64,000 bases of DNA from an uncultured Christensenella sp. (GTDB lineage Bacteria > Bacillota > Clostridia > Christensenellales > CAG-917), in the NCBI GenBank assembly GCA_910577815.1, contig CAJTNO010000001.1, positions 294,655-358,654 of the forward strand, read 5' to 3'. Within the stretch, counting starts at the first letter, position 1. Every line of letters begins with the position of its first letter. Below are positions 33,526 through 41,962 of the stretch, in pieces. The notes under the pieces were generated by a model. That model made no database searches and was not told where the DNA came from. It was given only the letters and a program-made list of their open reading frames with translations. The translations under genes were made by a program, and so were the position numbers.

Positions 33526-35469
33526 ATGAGAAAGACATTTAGATTATTTATGGCTATTTTATTTGTTCTGTGCTTTTCTTGTTTAACGGTAGCCTGCAAC
33601 GACACTAACAACACAGATGTATCATTCACCTTACGGTTTGACGCAAACGGTGGTATCGGGAGTATGCAGGATTTGATATTTAAAAAAAATGAAGAAAAGA
33701 CTTTGCCGGTTAATTCGTTTGAGAGAGCTAACTATTCTTTTGCAGGCTGGGCTACTTCGGAAAACGGAGATGCGGAATATTCGGACGGGGATAAAATTTC
33801 TTTGAACTCCAATACTACGCTGTTTGCCATATGGACTAGAAATAATATTTCAGCTACTGTGACTGTTGTACAGAGGGAGAACGAGCAGAGCATAAGAGTA
33901 GGTTGGTCTAATCCCTCCGAAGCTTTGAGTAAAATTGAAGTAAGCGCATATCACGGAAATGATTTAGTTGATGCAAAGACAATTACAAATGCAGCAGATA
34001 TACAGGCGGGACATTCGGATTTGAATGTCTATTGGGGCAAGTATGATGTGAAAGTCAAAATTTACGGAGAGAATGATAACGTTAATGCTCAGTATAATCA
34101 TAAGGTTAATATAAGTACAGATTCTTACAGAATTGCGTATATGTATGGAACATTCCCAGTATCCATATTCACACTGCAAATGATGGATAAAGATAATGCC
34201 GACATAGATAGTGTAAACGAAACTTTTGTTCATTTGAGTGGAAGATATAAGGCGTATGATTGGGAAAAACTCCCTCCAAATATGAAGCCGTTACCCGTTG
34301 CTTTACCGGGGACCGATGGAACAGTACCGCATAATGATACGGCTAAGTGGATAAAAGAATTATATGAAATGAACAATGAAGCGCATTTTACCTTTTATTT
34401 TAATGATGTATACATAGAAATGATTTGTTCGTTCTTTATTGATAACGATATTCCCGTCGATAACTGGGACGCAATTATGTACTCTGACGGTGTTGCAACA
34501 GCAGGCTATATTAAAGAAGCGTTCGATTGTCAAAATCCTCAGGTGAAATATGCTGAAATGGCAACGGCGTGGAATGCTTATGTTGATGGTAATAAAGATA
34601 ATAGAAATGAATTGCCTTACGGCGGGGGATGGAATCTACCTAATTATGCTTATGTCGTTTGCAACGAAATGAGCAATGTAAAGTGGTATACCGGTAGATT
34701 GCGTACAACGGAAAACGTTATCTTACAAAACACAGAATTCGCCAATGCTGTTGTTAACGGTTCTAAGGAGAAAGGCAGAAAAGAATTCTATCTAAATAAT
34801 CTTCTTGCTGCTTTATCGCTTGAAGAAAAAGCAACTTTCAAATCTTTATATCATATAGATGAAAGCACTTTTGCTGCTGCTACAGAAGCAAATAAAAAGG
34901 TAATGATGATATTAGGCACCGATTGGGATACCGAAAAAGGGTCTATTGAAGATTATCTTAGAATAACTATGGAAGTGTATGGCGACGAGTACGTGTATTA
35001 TTATAAAGGACATCCCGGTTTTCCTACCAGCAGTTACACGGAAAGAGCGGAAATTTTAAATAATCTTACAAAAGAAGGTTATAATCTTTATGAACTAGAT
35101 AATTCAGTTGCTGCAGAGTTTTTCTTGTTCTTTTTCGATGACATAGAAATGATAGGTTATCCCTCCACGACTTTTGAAAGCGGCTTGGACACTAATGCTG
35201 ACGGCGTATTCGGACAGAATATAGATAGCGGTTATTATTCCGATTTGTTAGAAACATATATAAGTAAAATAACAGATATTGACGGTTTTAATACTGAGTA
35301 TTCCGACAAGAATATAACGCTTGATACACAAAAGGAGTATTACTTGATTGAATTTCAAAAAGAAATGGCAATAGATAAGAGTATAGCTATTTATGATGTA
35401 ACCGAGAAATCTATAGTCTTGTATAAACTTATTGACGGGAATTATCAGATTGTTACAATAAATCAGTAA
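33526..35469 (+). CDS. Lipoprotein with InlB repeat and GT80 sialyltransferase-like domain
   Basis: The 647-residue protein has a lipobox (LTVAC, Cys 24), an InlB/Listeria-Bacteroides repeat at about 30-100 (FDANGGIGSM, then FAGWAT, TTLFAIWT) and an Ig-like stretch to about 195. The rest matches the motif order of GT80 sialyltransferases: MYSDG (about 318-322, like YDDG), LSLEEKATFKSLY (like LTPEQQAFYLTLV), ILGTDWDTEKG (like FTGTTTWEGN), YYYKGHPGFPT (KGHP about 494-497), and GYPSTTF (like the SS/T motif). Photobacterium GT80 enzymes also have lipobox plus Ig-like domain. Family assignment is inferred; substrate is unknown. Ribosome site GGAGGAAGG. Confidence 0.6.
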   Translation: MRKTFRLFMAILFVLCFSCLTVACNDTNNTDVSFTLRFDANGGIGSMQDLIFKKNEEKTLPVNSFERANYSFAGWATSENGDAEYSDGDKISLNSNTTLFAIWTRNNISATVTVVQRENEQSIRVGWSNPSEALSKIEVSAYHGNDLVDAKTITNAADIQAGHSDLNVYWGKYDVKVKIYGENDNVNAQYNHKVNISTDSYRIAYMYGTFPVSIFTLQMMDKDNADIDSVNETFVHLSGRYKAYDWEKLPPNMKPLPVALPGTDGTVPHNDTAKWIKELYEMNNEAHFTFYFNDVYIEMICSFFIDNDIPVDNWDAIMYSDGVATAGYIKEAFDCQNPQVKYAEMATAWNAYVDGNKDNRNELPYGGGWNLPNYAYVVCNEMSNVKWYTGRLRTTENVILQNTEFANAVVNGSKEKGRKEFYLNNLLAALSLEEKATFKSLYHIDESTFAAATEANKKVMMILGTDWDTEKGSIEDYLRITMEVYGDEYVYYYKGHPGFPTSSYTERAEILNNLTKEGYNLYELDNSVAAEFFLFFFDDIEMIGYPSTTFESGLDTNADGVFGQNIDSGYYSDLLETYISKITDIDGFNTEYSDKNITLDTQKEYYLIEFQKEMAIDKSIAIYDVTEKSIVLYKLIDGNYQIVTINQ

Positions 35470-35482
35470 TAAAATATTTTTA

Positions 35483-35512
35483 AACGGTGCGGAGAATCCG
35501 CACCGTTTTTTT
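35483..35512 (+). terminator. Terminator of the lipoprotein unit
   Basis: AACGGTGCGGA and TCCGCACCGTT form a perfect 11-bp stem with a GAA loop and a run of T. Confidence 0.92.
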
Positions 35513-35558
35513 AATTATATCATAATACAAATTTAAATACTAAAATTATTTTAGTTAT

Positions 35559-35633
35559 TGGTACTCCCGGCGGGAATCGAACCCACAACGGCCCCTTAGG
35601 AGGGGGCTGTTATATCCATTTAACTACGGAAGC
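35559..35633 (-). tRNA. tRNA-Arg (anticodon CCU)
   Basis: On the minus strand the cloverleaf closes: acceptor GCTTCCG/CGGGAGT (with G-T wobbles at the first and fourth pairs), D-stem GTTA/TAAC, anticodon stem GCCCC/GGGGC with loop CTCCTAA, variable loop CGTTG, T-stem GTGGG/CCCGC with TTCGATT loop. The anticodon is CCT (plus 35598-35600), reading AGG. The terminal CCA is encoded (35559-35561). Its 3' end faces the lipoprotein island, but no copy of the 3' end was found at the far side. Confidence 0.95.
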
Positions 35634-35647
35634 AAAGTGTAGTATTT

Positions 35648-35676
35648 ATTATACAGCAATGTTTGTATTTTGACAA
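35648..35676 (-). promoter_or_regulatory. tRNA-Arg promoter
   Basis: On the minus strand TTGTCA (35671-35676) and TATAAT (35648-35653) are 17 bases apart, about 15 bases before the tRNA. Confidence 0.75.
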
Positions 35677-35871
35677 GTTGTAATAAGCCTTTTATGATAA
35701 TTGTCGCTTGCTATTTAAAAGCTATTATTTAAATGTTTAATAGTCACATTTAGTTTAATTATGTAAAAGATGCGTTAGATATCTCAAAATGAACAGTCGC
35801 TTACGAAATGTTGAAAAATATTACGGCTTAAACCGATAATTTGTAGTTTGTCGATAAATTGGGGTTAAACG

Positions 35872-35901
35872 TTGGACAAACCGCTGTAAGTTGCTTATAA
35901 T
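35872..35901 (+). promoter_or_regulatory. Promoter of the 212-residue unknown gene
   Basis: TTGGAC (35872-35877) and TATAAT (35896-35901) are 18 bases apart. The remaining gap (35677-35871) is AT-rich and I see no gene in it. Confidence 0.5.
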
Positions 35902-35955
35902 AATATAGGATTTTATGAAAAGTGGTATTCTAACACCGTAAACGGAGGAGAGTGA

Positions 35956-36594
35956 ATGAATAAGGTTCAATTACAGGGGATGATAGACCTTAAAAAATGG
36001 TATGACAGCGAGACGCACGGTCGCGATATGTGCGGCAGTTATGATTTTTGTGCGTTCTGCGATAAGTCGGTGTCTTTGCCTTGCGCCATCGCGTATGAAA
36101 AAGCTCATATGCAGGCGGGCGAGAAGCCTGCGCCTAAAAAGAAGCCTGCGGTAAAAGAAGTAAAAGAGCAGAATACCTCGCTTGGCAAGAAGTTTGATTA
36201 TGATAAGGTTATGACTAAAAAGGCTAACCGCAAGAGCTTGACATTTGCCGAGAAATACGCGTTGGCAAGCGACGTCATAAAGGAGAGATATGCAAAGCTT
36301 CAGGCTGCGCTTACGGATACCGAAAAGGGCGCGCCCAAAATTAAGAGCCGAATAAGCAAGCAATGTGATACATATCGCAGAAACGGCGTTATAGTTGCAA
36401 AGATAACCATTATCGGCACCTCCTTGCGTATAAATCTTCCGCTCGATTGCAACGCGCCTCAGTTCAACGACGGAAAAACTCCTCACGTTGACACCTCTAA
36501 TAAAAGAGTGTATGAGGAGGTTCCGTTCCAGTTTAAGGTAAACAGTAAGCTTGGTCTTAAGCGCGCGCTTGCCCTTATCGAATTGATTAAATAA
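35956..36594 (+). CDS. Unknown protein with N-terminal Cys motif and basic linker
   Basis: The 212-residue protein is not assigned. The N-terminal 45 residues hold four Cys (MCGSYDFCAFCDKSVSLPC) spaced like a small metal-binding site. A Lys/Pro-rich linker follows (EKPAPKKKPAVKEVK). The C-terminal domain (about residues 115-212) has RRNGVIVAKITIIGTSLRIN and SNKRVYEEVPFQFKVNS, a pattern I recall from uncharacterised Clostridia proteins. The strong promoter and CGGAGGAG ribosome site suggest good expression. It is monocistronic, with its own terminator. Confidence 0.6.
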   Translation: MNKVQLQGMIDLKKWYDSETHGRDMCGSYDFCAFCDKSVSLPCAIAYEKAHMQAGEKPAPKKKPAVKEVKEQNTSLGKKFDYDKVMTKKANRKSLTFAEKYALASDVIKERYAKLQAALTDTEKGAPKIKSRISKQCDTYRRNGVIVAKITIIGTSLRINLPLDCNAPQFNDGKTPHVDTSNKRVYEEVPFQFKVNSKLGLKRALALIELIK

Positions 36595-36609
36595 ATCGTT
36601 TAAAATATA

Positions 36610-36647
36610 AAAGCCGTACCGTGAATTATATAGGTACGGCTTTTTTT
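36610..36647 (+). terminator. Terminator of the 212-residue gene
   Basis: AAAGCCGTACC and GGTACGGCTTT form an 11-bp perfect stem with a 12-base loop and seven T. Confidence 0.92.
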
Positions 36648-36668
36648 ATTTAATATAGTAATAAGAAT

Positions 36669-37355
36669 TCATACAAAACTCGATAGCTCAGACAGCTTTG
36701 AAATTTGTATATCTATCGCTACGTTTTCGATGTTGGGTTGTTTGCTTGGATTAAACCAACAGGTATGTATTTCGCAGGACGCCGCGCCGAGCATATCGGC
36801 GTGCAGGTCGTCGCCTATCATAAGCGTTTCAGATGGAAGATATTTAAGGTGTTTGAAGCATTCCTTGAAAAAAGCGGAGCTTGGCTTTTGCGCTCCGAGC
36901 TGTTCGGACACAAACATTTTATCTATATAATTCAGCATACCCGTAAGCTCAAGGCGATGACGCTGTTGCTTAAAAGAGGCGTTGCTTGCAGTGCATACCT
37001 GATATTTTGAGTGTAAATATTTGAGCGCTTCGAGGGCGCCGTTTATCGGAACGGCGCAGTCCTGTAGATATCTGTGAAATTCCGCTTCGAAGTGCGGTCC
37101 GTCCGCGGTTATGCCTGATATATTGAAAATCTTATTCCAACGGGTTTGCCAAAGCTGTTCTTTTGTAAGCGCGCCGTCCTGTATCTGCCGCCACATTTCG
37201 TTGTTTACCTTTAGAAATACTGCGAGCAATTCAGACGAATAGGGTATCTTAAAATCCTCGCAGGTGCGAATGATTGCCGTCTGCGAGGATTTTTCAAAAT
37301 CGAGTAGAGTGTTGTCTACGTCTATAAGTATACACTTTAATCCATTTAAAGCCAT
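36669..37355 (-). CDS. HAD-superfamily hydrolase, YjjG-type nucleotidase
   Basis: The 228-residue HAD phosphatase has motif I DVDNTLLDFE, a helical cap, motif II TASN, Lys in GAQKPSSAF and motif IV IGDDLHADMLGA. Size and motif I fit YjjG-like pyrimidine nucleotidases, which clear non-canonical nucleotides. It begins 10 bases after the trxB stop on the same strand and lacks a strong ribosome site, so it is probably translationally coupled to trxB. The link to nrdD upstream fits a nucleotide theme, but the substrate is inferred. Confidence 0.85.
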   Translation of the reverse strand: MALNGLKCILIDVDNTLLDFEKSSQTAIIRTCEDFKIPYSSELLAVFLKVNNEMWRQIQDGALTKEQLWQTRWNKIFNISGITADGPHFEAEFHRYLQDCAVPINGALEALKYLHSKYQVCTASNASFKQQRHRLELTGMLNYIDKMFVSEQLGAQKPSSAFFKECFKHLKYLPSETLMIGDDLHADMLGAASCEIHTCWFNPSKQPNIENVAIDIQISKLSELSSFV

Positions 37356-37365
37356 ATGCGTTGCG

Positions 37366-38295
37366 TTAACCGCGCAGGGCGCGCAAGGTGTCTACGTACT
37401 TGCAAGCATTGAATGCCGCAACCGCTCCGTCGCTTGACGCCGTTACGAGCTGTCTTATATGCTTCGTGCGGCAGTCGCCTGCGGCGAATATGCCTTCGCA
37501 GGAGGTTACGCAGGTTTCGTCTGCGATTATATAGCCCGTTTTGTCAAGCTCTACTATATCTGCAAACGCCTTGTTGTTTGGAAGCTGTCCTATGCATACG
37601 AACGCGCATTTGCAGTTTATGTTTACCTGCGCGTGCGTTTCGGTGTCCTCGAAGCGAAGTCCTTTAAGCTCCTCGTCGGCGATAAATTCCTTTAAGGACA
37701 GATGATATCTTACGCTTACGTTTTCGCGGGAATTGAGTATGTCTATCAGCGCCTTGTCCGCAAAGAGTCTGCCGAACAGCGCGCATACGTGGACGTGCTT
37801 GCAATAGCCGCTCAAAAGAATGGCGTACTGTATGGCGGTGTTTGCGTCGCCTATCACGGCTACGTCCTCGCCCGAGTAGAATGCGCCGTCGCAGAGCGCG
37901 CAGTAGCTTACACCGTTGCCTATGAGCTCCTCTTCGCGCTCGACTCCTATATGGCGGGGCTTTACGCCCGTTGCAAGAATGACGGAATAGCTTTCATATT
38001 TGCCGTAATCCGTTGTAACGATAAAGCAATCCTGGTTTTTTTCAATCTTCTGCACGCATTCGAGCTCGACGCGTGCGCCCCATTCGGTTATCTGCTCATA
38101 GAGCTTGTCCATAAGCTCCGCGCCGCTTATCTTCTGATAGGTGGGGAAGTTTTCAACGCGCGGGGAGAATGCTATCTGTCCGCCGAAGCTTTCGCTTTCA
38201 AGCACTAACACCGATTTGCCTGCGCGAAGGCAGTTGAGCGCGGAAGTCATTCCTGCCGGTCCTGCGCCTATTACTATAATATCGAATCTTTCCAT
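37366..38295 (-). CDS. trxB: Thioredoxin-disulfide reductase
   Basis: This 309-residue flavoprotein passes electrons from NAD(P)H to thioredoxin-type proteins. It has the FAD GxGxxG motif (VIGAGPAGMTSA), redox pair CALC (usual CATC), the second nucleotide fold VIGDANTAIQYA (the usual GGGNSA is lost, so cofactor preference may differ), and GIFAAGDCR. It lies 86 bases downstream of nrdD, so it may reduce the redoxin domain fused to NrdD. An acceptable ATG is set at 38295. Confidence 0.92.
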   Translation of the reverse strand: MERFDIIVIGAGPAGMTSALNCLRAGKSVLVLESESFGGQIAFSPRVENFPTYQKISGAELMDKLYEQITEWGARVELECVQKIEKNQDCFIVTTDYGKYESYSVILATGVKPRHIGVEREEELIGNGVSYCALCDGAFYSGEDVAVIGDANTAIQYAILLSGYCKHVHVCALFGRLFADKALIDILNSRENVSVRYHLSLKEFIADEELKGLRFEDTETHAQVNINCKCAFVCIGQLPNNKAFADIVELDKTGYIIADETCVTSCEGIFAAGDCRTKHIRQLVTASSDGAVAAFNACKYVDTLRALRG

Positions 38296-38381
38296 AGCCT
38301 TTTAATATTTCCGCCAAAAACGGTGTTTTTGGCGGAATAATGATAGGATAAAACCTGTTTTGTGTAAATTACTTAATTCTA

Positions 38382-40787
38382 TTATGCGCGTACGCTTTCG
38401 ATATAGCCCTTTATTTTGCTTGCGTTGTCGTACACGTCATATCCGTCGCCGTTGGGAACGAGGAGGGTGGGAGCCTTTTTAACTCCGAACGATACGGTTG
38501 TGTCCTTGTTGTCCTCGGCGTCGATGACGGTGTAGACGATTCCCGCTTTTTCAAGCATACTCTTTGCCATTTTGCAGTTGGGGCAGGTCTTGGTTGTAAA
38601 GATGAGTATGTCGTTTTTGTTTATTGAGGTTACATTCTCTTTTTTTGGCGTCGCGGCTACCATAGGCGCGGTGTCCGTGCAGACGAATTCGCTTATCTCC
38701 TTGCCGTGGTACTGCGAGGTTGCGATGTCGTAAACCTTGCGCTCCTTGAACTCGGCTATCTTGCCGTCGTTCCAGTTCTGAACAGGACGGTAGTAGCCTG
38801 TTATACGGCTGTATACCTCTGTCTTGCGTCCGCAGATGGGGCAGGTGTACTGCTCGCCCTCGAGATAGCCGTGGTCGGCGCAGATGGAGTATGTGGGGGA
38901 CAGTGTGTAATACGGAAGCTTGTAGTTTTCGGCTATCTTTCTTACGAGGTTTGCCGCAGCCTGCCAGCTGTCCAGCTTCTGTCCGAGGAAGGCGTGGAAT
39001 ACCGTGCCCGAGGTGTACAGAGTTTGCAGGTCGTCCTGTATGTCGAGAGCGGAGAAGATATCCGCGGTGTATCCGACGGGCAGGTGCGAGCTGTTGGTGT
39101 AGTAGGGAATGTTGTCCATACTCTTTGCGCAGATGATGTTGGGATATTTAGCTCTGTCGTGCTTTGCAAGTCTGTAGGAGGTGGATTCCGCGGGAGTTGC
39201 CTCGAGGTTGTACAAATCGCCGTACTCCTCCTGATAGTCGGAAAGCTTGTTGCGCATAAAGTTGAGTACCTTTTGCGTGAACTCCTGAGCTTCCTTGTGG
39301 GTTAAATCCTTGCCAACCCAACGCGCGTTGAGGCAAGCCTCGTTCATACCTACAAGTCCGATTGTCGAGAAGTGGTTGCTGAATGAGCCAAGATATCTCT
39401 TTGTGTAGGGATAAAGTCCTTCGTCGAGCAGCTTTGTTATGACGTTGCGCTTGATTTTGAGCGAGCGCGCCGCGATGTTCATAAGTCTTTCAAGCTCCTT
39501 GAAGAACTCCTGCTCCGTTGTCGCTACATATGCTATGCGCGGTATGTTTATCGTTACGACGCCGACCGAGCCGGTGGATTCGCCGCTTCCGAAGAAGCCG
39601 CCCGACTTTTTGCGAAGCTCGCGCAGGTCGAGGCGCAGACGGCAGCACATACTGCGTACGTCGCTCGGCTCCATATCGCTGTTGATGTAGTTGGAGAAAT
39701 ACGGCGTGCCGTATTTTGACGTCATTGTGAACAGCAGACGGTTGTTTTCGGTATCAGACCAATCGAAATCTCTGGTAATTGAGTAGGTGGGAATAGGATA
39801 CTGGAAGCCTCTGCCGTTGGCGTCGCCCTCTATCATAATCTCGATAAACGCCTTGTTTACCATTCGCATTTCCTCGACGCAGTCCTTGTACTTGAAGTCC
39901 ATATCCTTGCCGCCTACGATTGCGGGAAGCTCGGCGAGGTCGTTAGGCACTACCCAGTCGAGTGTGATGTTGGTAAACGGAGCCTGCGTACCCCAACGCG
40001 AGGGAGTGTTTACGCCGTATATAAAGGATTGTATGCATTGCTTTACTTCCTTATATGTAAGGTTGTCTACCTTAACAAAGGGAGCAAGATAGGTGTCGAA
40101 GGAGGAAAACGCCTGCGCGCCAGCCCATTCGTTTTGCATTATTCCGAGGAAATTGACCATCTGATTGCAGAGAGTGGAGAGGTGAGACGCGGGAGAGGAC
40201 GTTATTTTGCCGGGAATTCCGCCGAGTCCTTCTCTTATCAGCTGCTTGAGCGACCAGCCCGCGCAGTAGCCCGTGAGCATACTGAGGTCGTGCAGGTGTA
40301 TCTGCGCCTCGCGGTGCGCCTTTGCAATCTCCTCGTCGTATATCTCGCTCAGCCAGTAGTTGGCGGTGACTGCGCCCGAGTTGGACAGGATAAGTCCGCC
40401 TACCGAATAGGATACGGTGGAGTTCTCCTTTACGCGCCAGTCGTTGACCTTAAGATAGTTGTCTACGGTGTTTTTGTAGTCCAGAGTGGTCGCGCTTATG
40501 TCACGGAGCTTCTGGTGCTGCTTTCTATATAGAATGTAAGCCTTTGCAACCTCGACGTAGCTTGTCTGTATAAGGACTACTTCTACTGCGTCCTGTACGT
40601 CCTCAACCGTTACGACGTCGTCCCTGACCTTGTCGTTGAAGGCGGCTGTGACGCGCAGCGCGAGCATATCGAGTATGTCGTCGCTGTAGCTTTTGCCTAC
40701 TGCGGCAAACGCCTTTTCAATAGCTATTTTGATTTTGTTCAGATTGAACGGGACAATGTTGCCGTCCCTTTTTTTCACGTTTAGCAT
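38382..40787 (-). CDS. nrdD: Anaerobic ribonucleoside-triphosphate reductase with fused C-terminal redoxin
   Basis: It reduces NTPs to dNTPs under anoxia. An N-terminal ATP-cone (VKKRDGNIVPFNLNKIKIAI) precedes the glycyl-radical core; the zinc segment is SICADHGYLEGE...CPICG, and the radical Gly lies in SRITGYYRPV. After this terminus the chain continues into a thioredoxin/glutaredoxin-like domain (TKTCPNCKMAKSML, APTLLV) of about 80 residues. The ATG at 40787 has AAAGGGG upstream. Length 801 residues. NrdD2-type reductases use redoxins as reductant, which fits the fusion. The activase gene is distant (51224). Confidence 0.95.
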   Translation of the reverse strand: MLNVKKRDGNIVPFNLNKIKIAIEKAFAAVGKSYSDDILDMLALRVTAAFNDKVRDDVVTVEDVQDAVEVVLIQTSYVEVAKAYILYRKQHQKLRDISATTLDYKNTVDNYLKVNDWRVKENSTVSYSVGGLILSNSGAVTANYWLSEIYDEEIAKAHREAQIHLHDLSMLTGYCAGWSLKQLIREGLGGIPGKITSSPASHLSTLCNQMVNFLGIMQNEWAGAQAFSSFDTYLAPFVKVDNLTYKEVKQCIQSFIYGVNTPSRWGTQAPFTNITLDWVVPNDLAELPAIVGGKDMDFKYKDCVEEMRMVNKAFIEIMIEGDANGRGFQYPIPTYSITRDFDWSDTENNRLLFTMTSKYGTPYFSNYINSDMEPSDVRSMCCRLRLDLRELRKKSGGFFGSGESTGSVGVVTINIPRIAYVATTEQEFFKELERLMNIAARSLKIKRNVITKLLDEGLYPYTKRYLGSFSNHFSTIGLVGMNEACLNARWVGKDLTHKEAQEFTQKVLNFMRNKLSDYQEEYGDLYNLEATPAESTSYRLAKHDRAKYPNIICAKSMDNIPYYTNSSHLPVGYTADIFSALDIQDDLQTLYTSGTVFHAFLGQKLDSWQAAANLVRKIAENYKLPYYTLSPTYSICADHGYLEGEQYTCPICGRKTEVYSRITGYYRPVQNWNDGKIAEFKERKVYDIATSQYHGKEISEFVCTDTAPMVAATPKKENVTSINKNDILIFTTKTCPNCKMAKSMLEKAGIVYTVIDAEDNKDTTVSFGVKKAPTLLVPNGDGYDVYDNASKIKGYIESVRA

Positions 40788-40821
40788 ACTGTGAACCCCT
40801 TTAATGAAAATTTGCTTTCTC

Positions 40822-40849
40822 ATTATAGCAAGTGGGCAGAATAAGTCAA
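40822..40849 (-). promoter_or_regulatory. nrdD promoter
   Basis: On the minus strand TTGACT (40844-40849) and TATAAT (40822-40827) are 16 bases apart, about 35 bases before nrdD. Confidence 0.7.
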
Positions 40850-40855
40850 GGGAAA

Positions 40856-40903
40856 TCACAAAATAAAGTGTGAAACATTTTTGAGAAACACCATATATAG
40901 TGG
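40856..40903 (-). promoter_or_regulatory. Two NrdR boxes upstream of nrdD
   Basis: ACACCATATATAGTGG (40888-40903) is close to the NrdR consensus ACACWATATWTTGTGT. TCACAAAATAAAGTGT (40856-40871) matches at about 12 of 16 positions. Their starts are 32 bases apart, three helical turns, the spacing known for NrdR pairs. They lie just upstream of the nrdD -35. NrdR itself is not in the window. Confidence 0.75.
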
Positions 40904-41039
40904 TTTTGTTGAAAATTGGAAAATTTTGTAAAATTATGCGAAGCGCGCGTTCCGGCGTTTTAAACGGACGGTTTACGGGTTTTCGGCTATCTAAACGGTG
41001 CAGTGCGTTAAGTACCGTATCAAGCGTCGCAGCGATGTA

Positions 41040-41068
41040 TTGACAATGTATTATTGTTTATTTATAAT
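41040..41068 (+). promoter_or_regulatory. Consensus promoter of the GtrA-like gene
   Basis: TTGACA (41040-41045) and TATAAT (41063-41068) are 17 bases apart, a perfect sigma-A consensus, 40 bases before the ATG. Confidence 0.85.
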
Positions 41069-41107
41069 ATATACATATTGTTATTATTATATAACTGAGG
41101 GTAAATT

Positions 41108-41959
41108 ATGGATGAGATGACAAAAGACGAGATTTTATCCGTCGAAGCCGCGCCCGAAAAAACGGCGGAGCCGACGGAAAACGACAAAGTTACGGATTTA
41201 ACCGCAGAGCAATGCGATAGCTCGGCAGTTGAAAAAAGCGAAGCCGCTGACGCGGGAAGCGGCGAAGCGGAAACGACGGACGCCGATACCTCAAAGCCCG
41301 CAAAGACCAAAAAGCCTTTGCCTGCCAAGCTACAGAAGATAGTAGATTATCTTAACGCTCACGAGGACGTAAGACAGATGGCGTTTTTCCTGATGTTCAG
41401 CGTTCTGTGCGGCGCTTCGCAGATGATTGTCACTTATGCGCTGTCCGCGGGACTTAAGCTTGCCCCCTCTCTTTCGGGTGCATTCAGTTGGTTTGTATTT
41501 AAGTTTGCTACCACAGCAGAGTTCATCGGCTTCTTAATCGGTTCTATTGTAGGTCAGGCGCTGACGTTTATCCTTAACCGCAAAAAGACGTTTAATACCA
41601 CGGACCATATTGTTATCCGCGCCGTTATGTACGCGATTATGGCTATAATCATAATCATTATGCAGACATATCTTGGCGGCGTTGTGACGTCTGCCTGCTA
41701 TTCGGCGCAGCCCGCCGCGGACGGTTTCCTTGCGCTTGTGTTCAACCTTACGGGACAGGCGGTTGCCGGTATCGCGGCTGTTATAGTAAACTTCCTGGGC
41801 AATAAGTTCTTTATAATGCGTGATTGGGGTAAGAAAAAACAGGCTGCTCAAGCTAATGCCGATGTCGTGGCTTCGGAGGGCGAAGCGGCTGCGGAAGCAC
41901 AGACAACTGTTGAAGCGGACGTTCAGAGCACGGAAAACGATACGCAAGCCGAGGTTTAA
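41108..41959 (+). CDS. GtrA-like membrane protein with acidic tails
   Basis: The 283-residue protein has four predicted membrane helices (about residues 95-118, 136-158, 170-190, 207-230) with GtrA motifs (LNRKKTF, FLGNKFFIMRDW). GtrA-type proteins are thought to flip lipid-linked sugars. Both ends carry long acidic, Ala/Glu/Asp-rich tails (about residues 1-75 and 245-283), much longer than the usual 120-150-residue family size. GAGG lies before the ATG. The partner glycosyltransferase is not adjacent. Confidence 0.75.
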   Translation: MDEMTKDEILSVEAAPEKTAEPTENDKVTDLTAEQCDSSAVEKSEAADAGSGEAETTDADTSKPAKTKKPLPAKLQKIVDYLNAHEDVRQMAFFLMFSVLCGASQMIVTYALSAGLKLAPSLSGAFSWFVFKFATTAEFIGFLIGSIVGQALTFILNRKKTFNTTDHIVIRAVMYAIMAIIIIIMQTYLGGVVTSACYSAQPAADGFLALVFNLTGQAVAGIAAVIVNFLGNKFFIMRDWGKKKQAAQANADVVASEGEAAAEAQTTVEADVQSTENDTQAEV

Positions 41960-41962
41960 GCA

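Noticed and set aside
35559..35633. tRNA-Arg as attachment site of the lipoprotein island
   Set aside because: No second copy of the tRNA 3' end is seen near 32.2 kb or 29.5 kb, and the integrase is separated by core genes.
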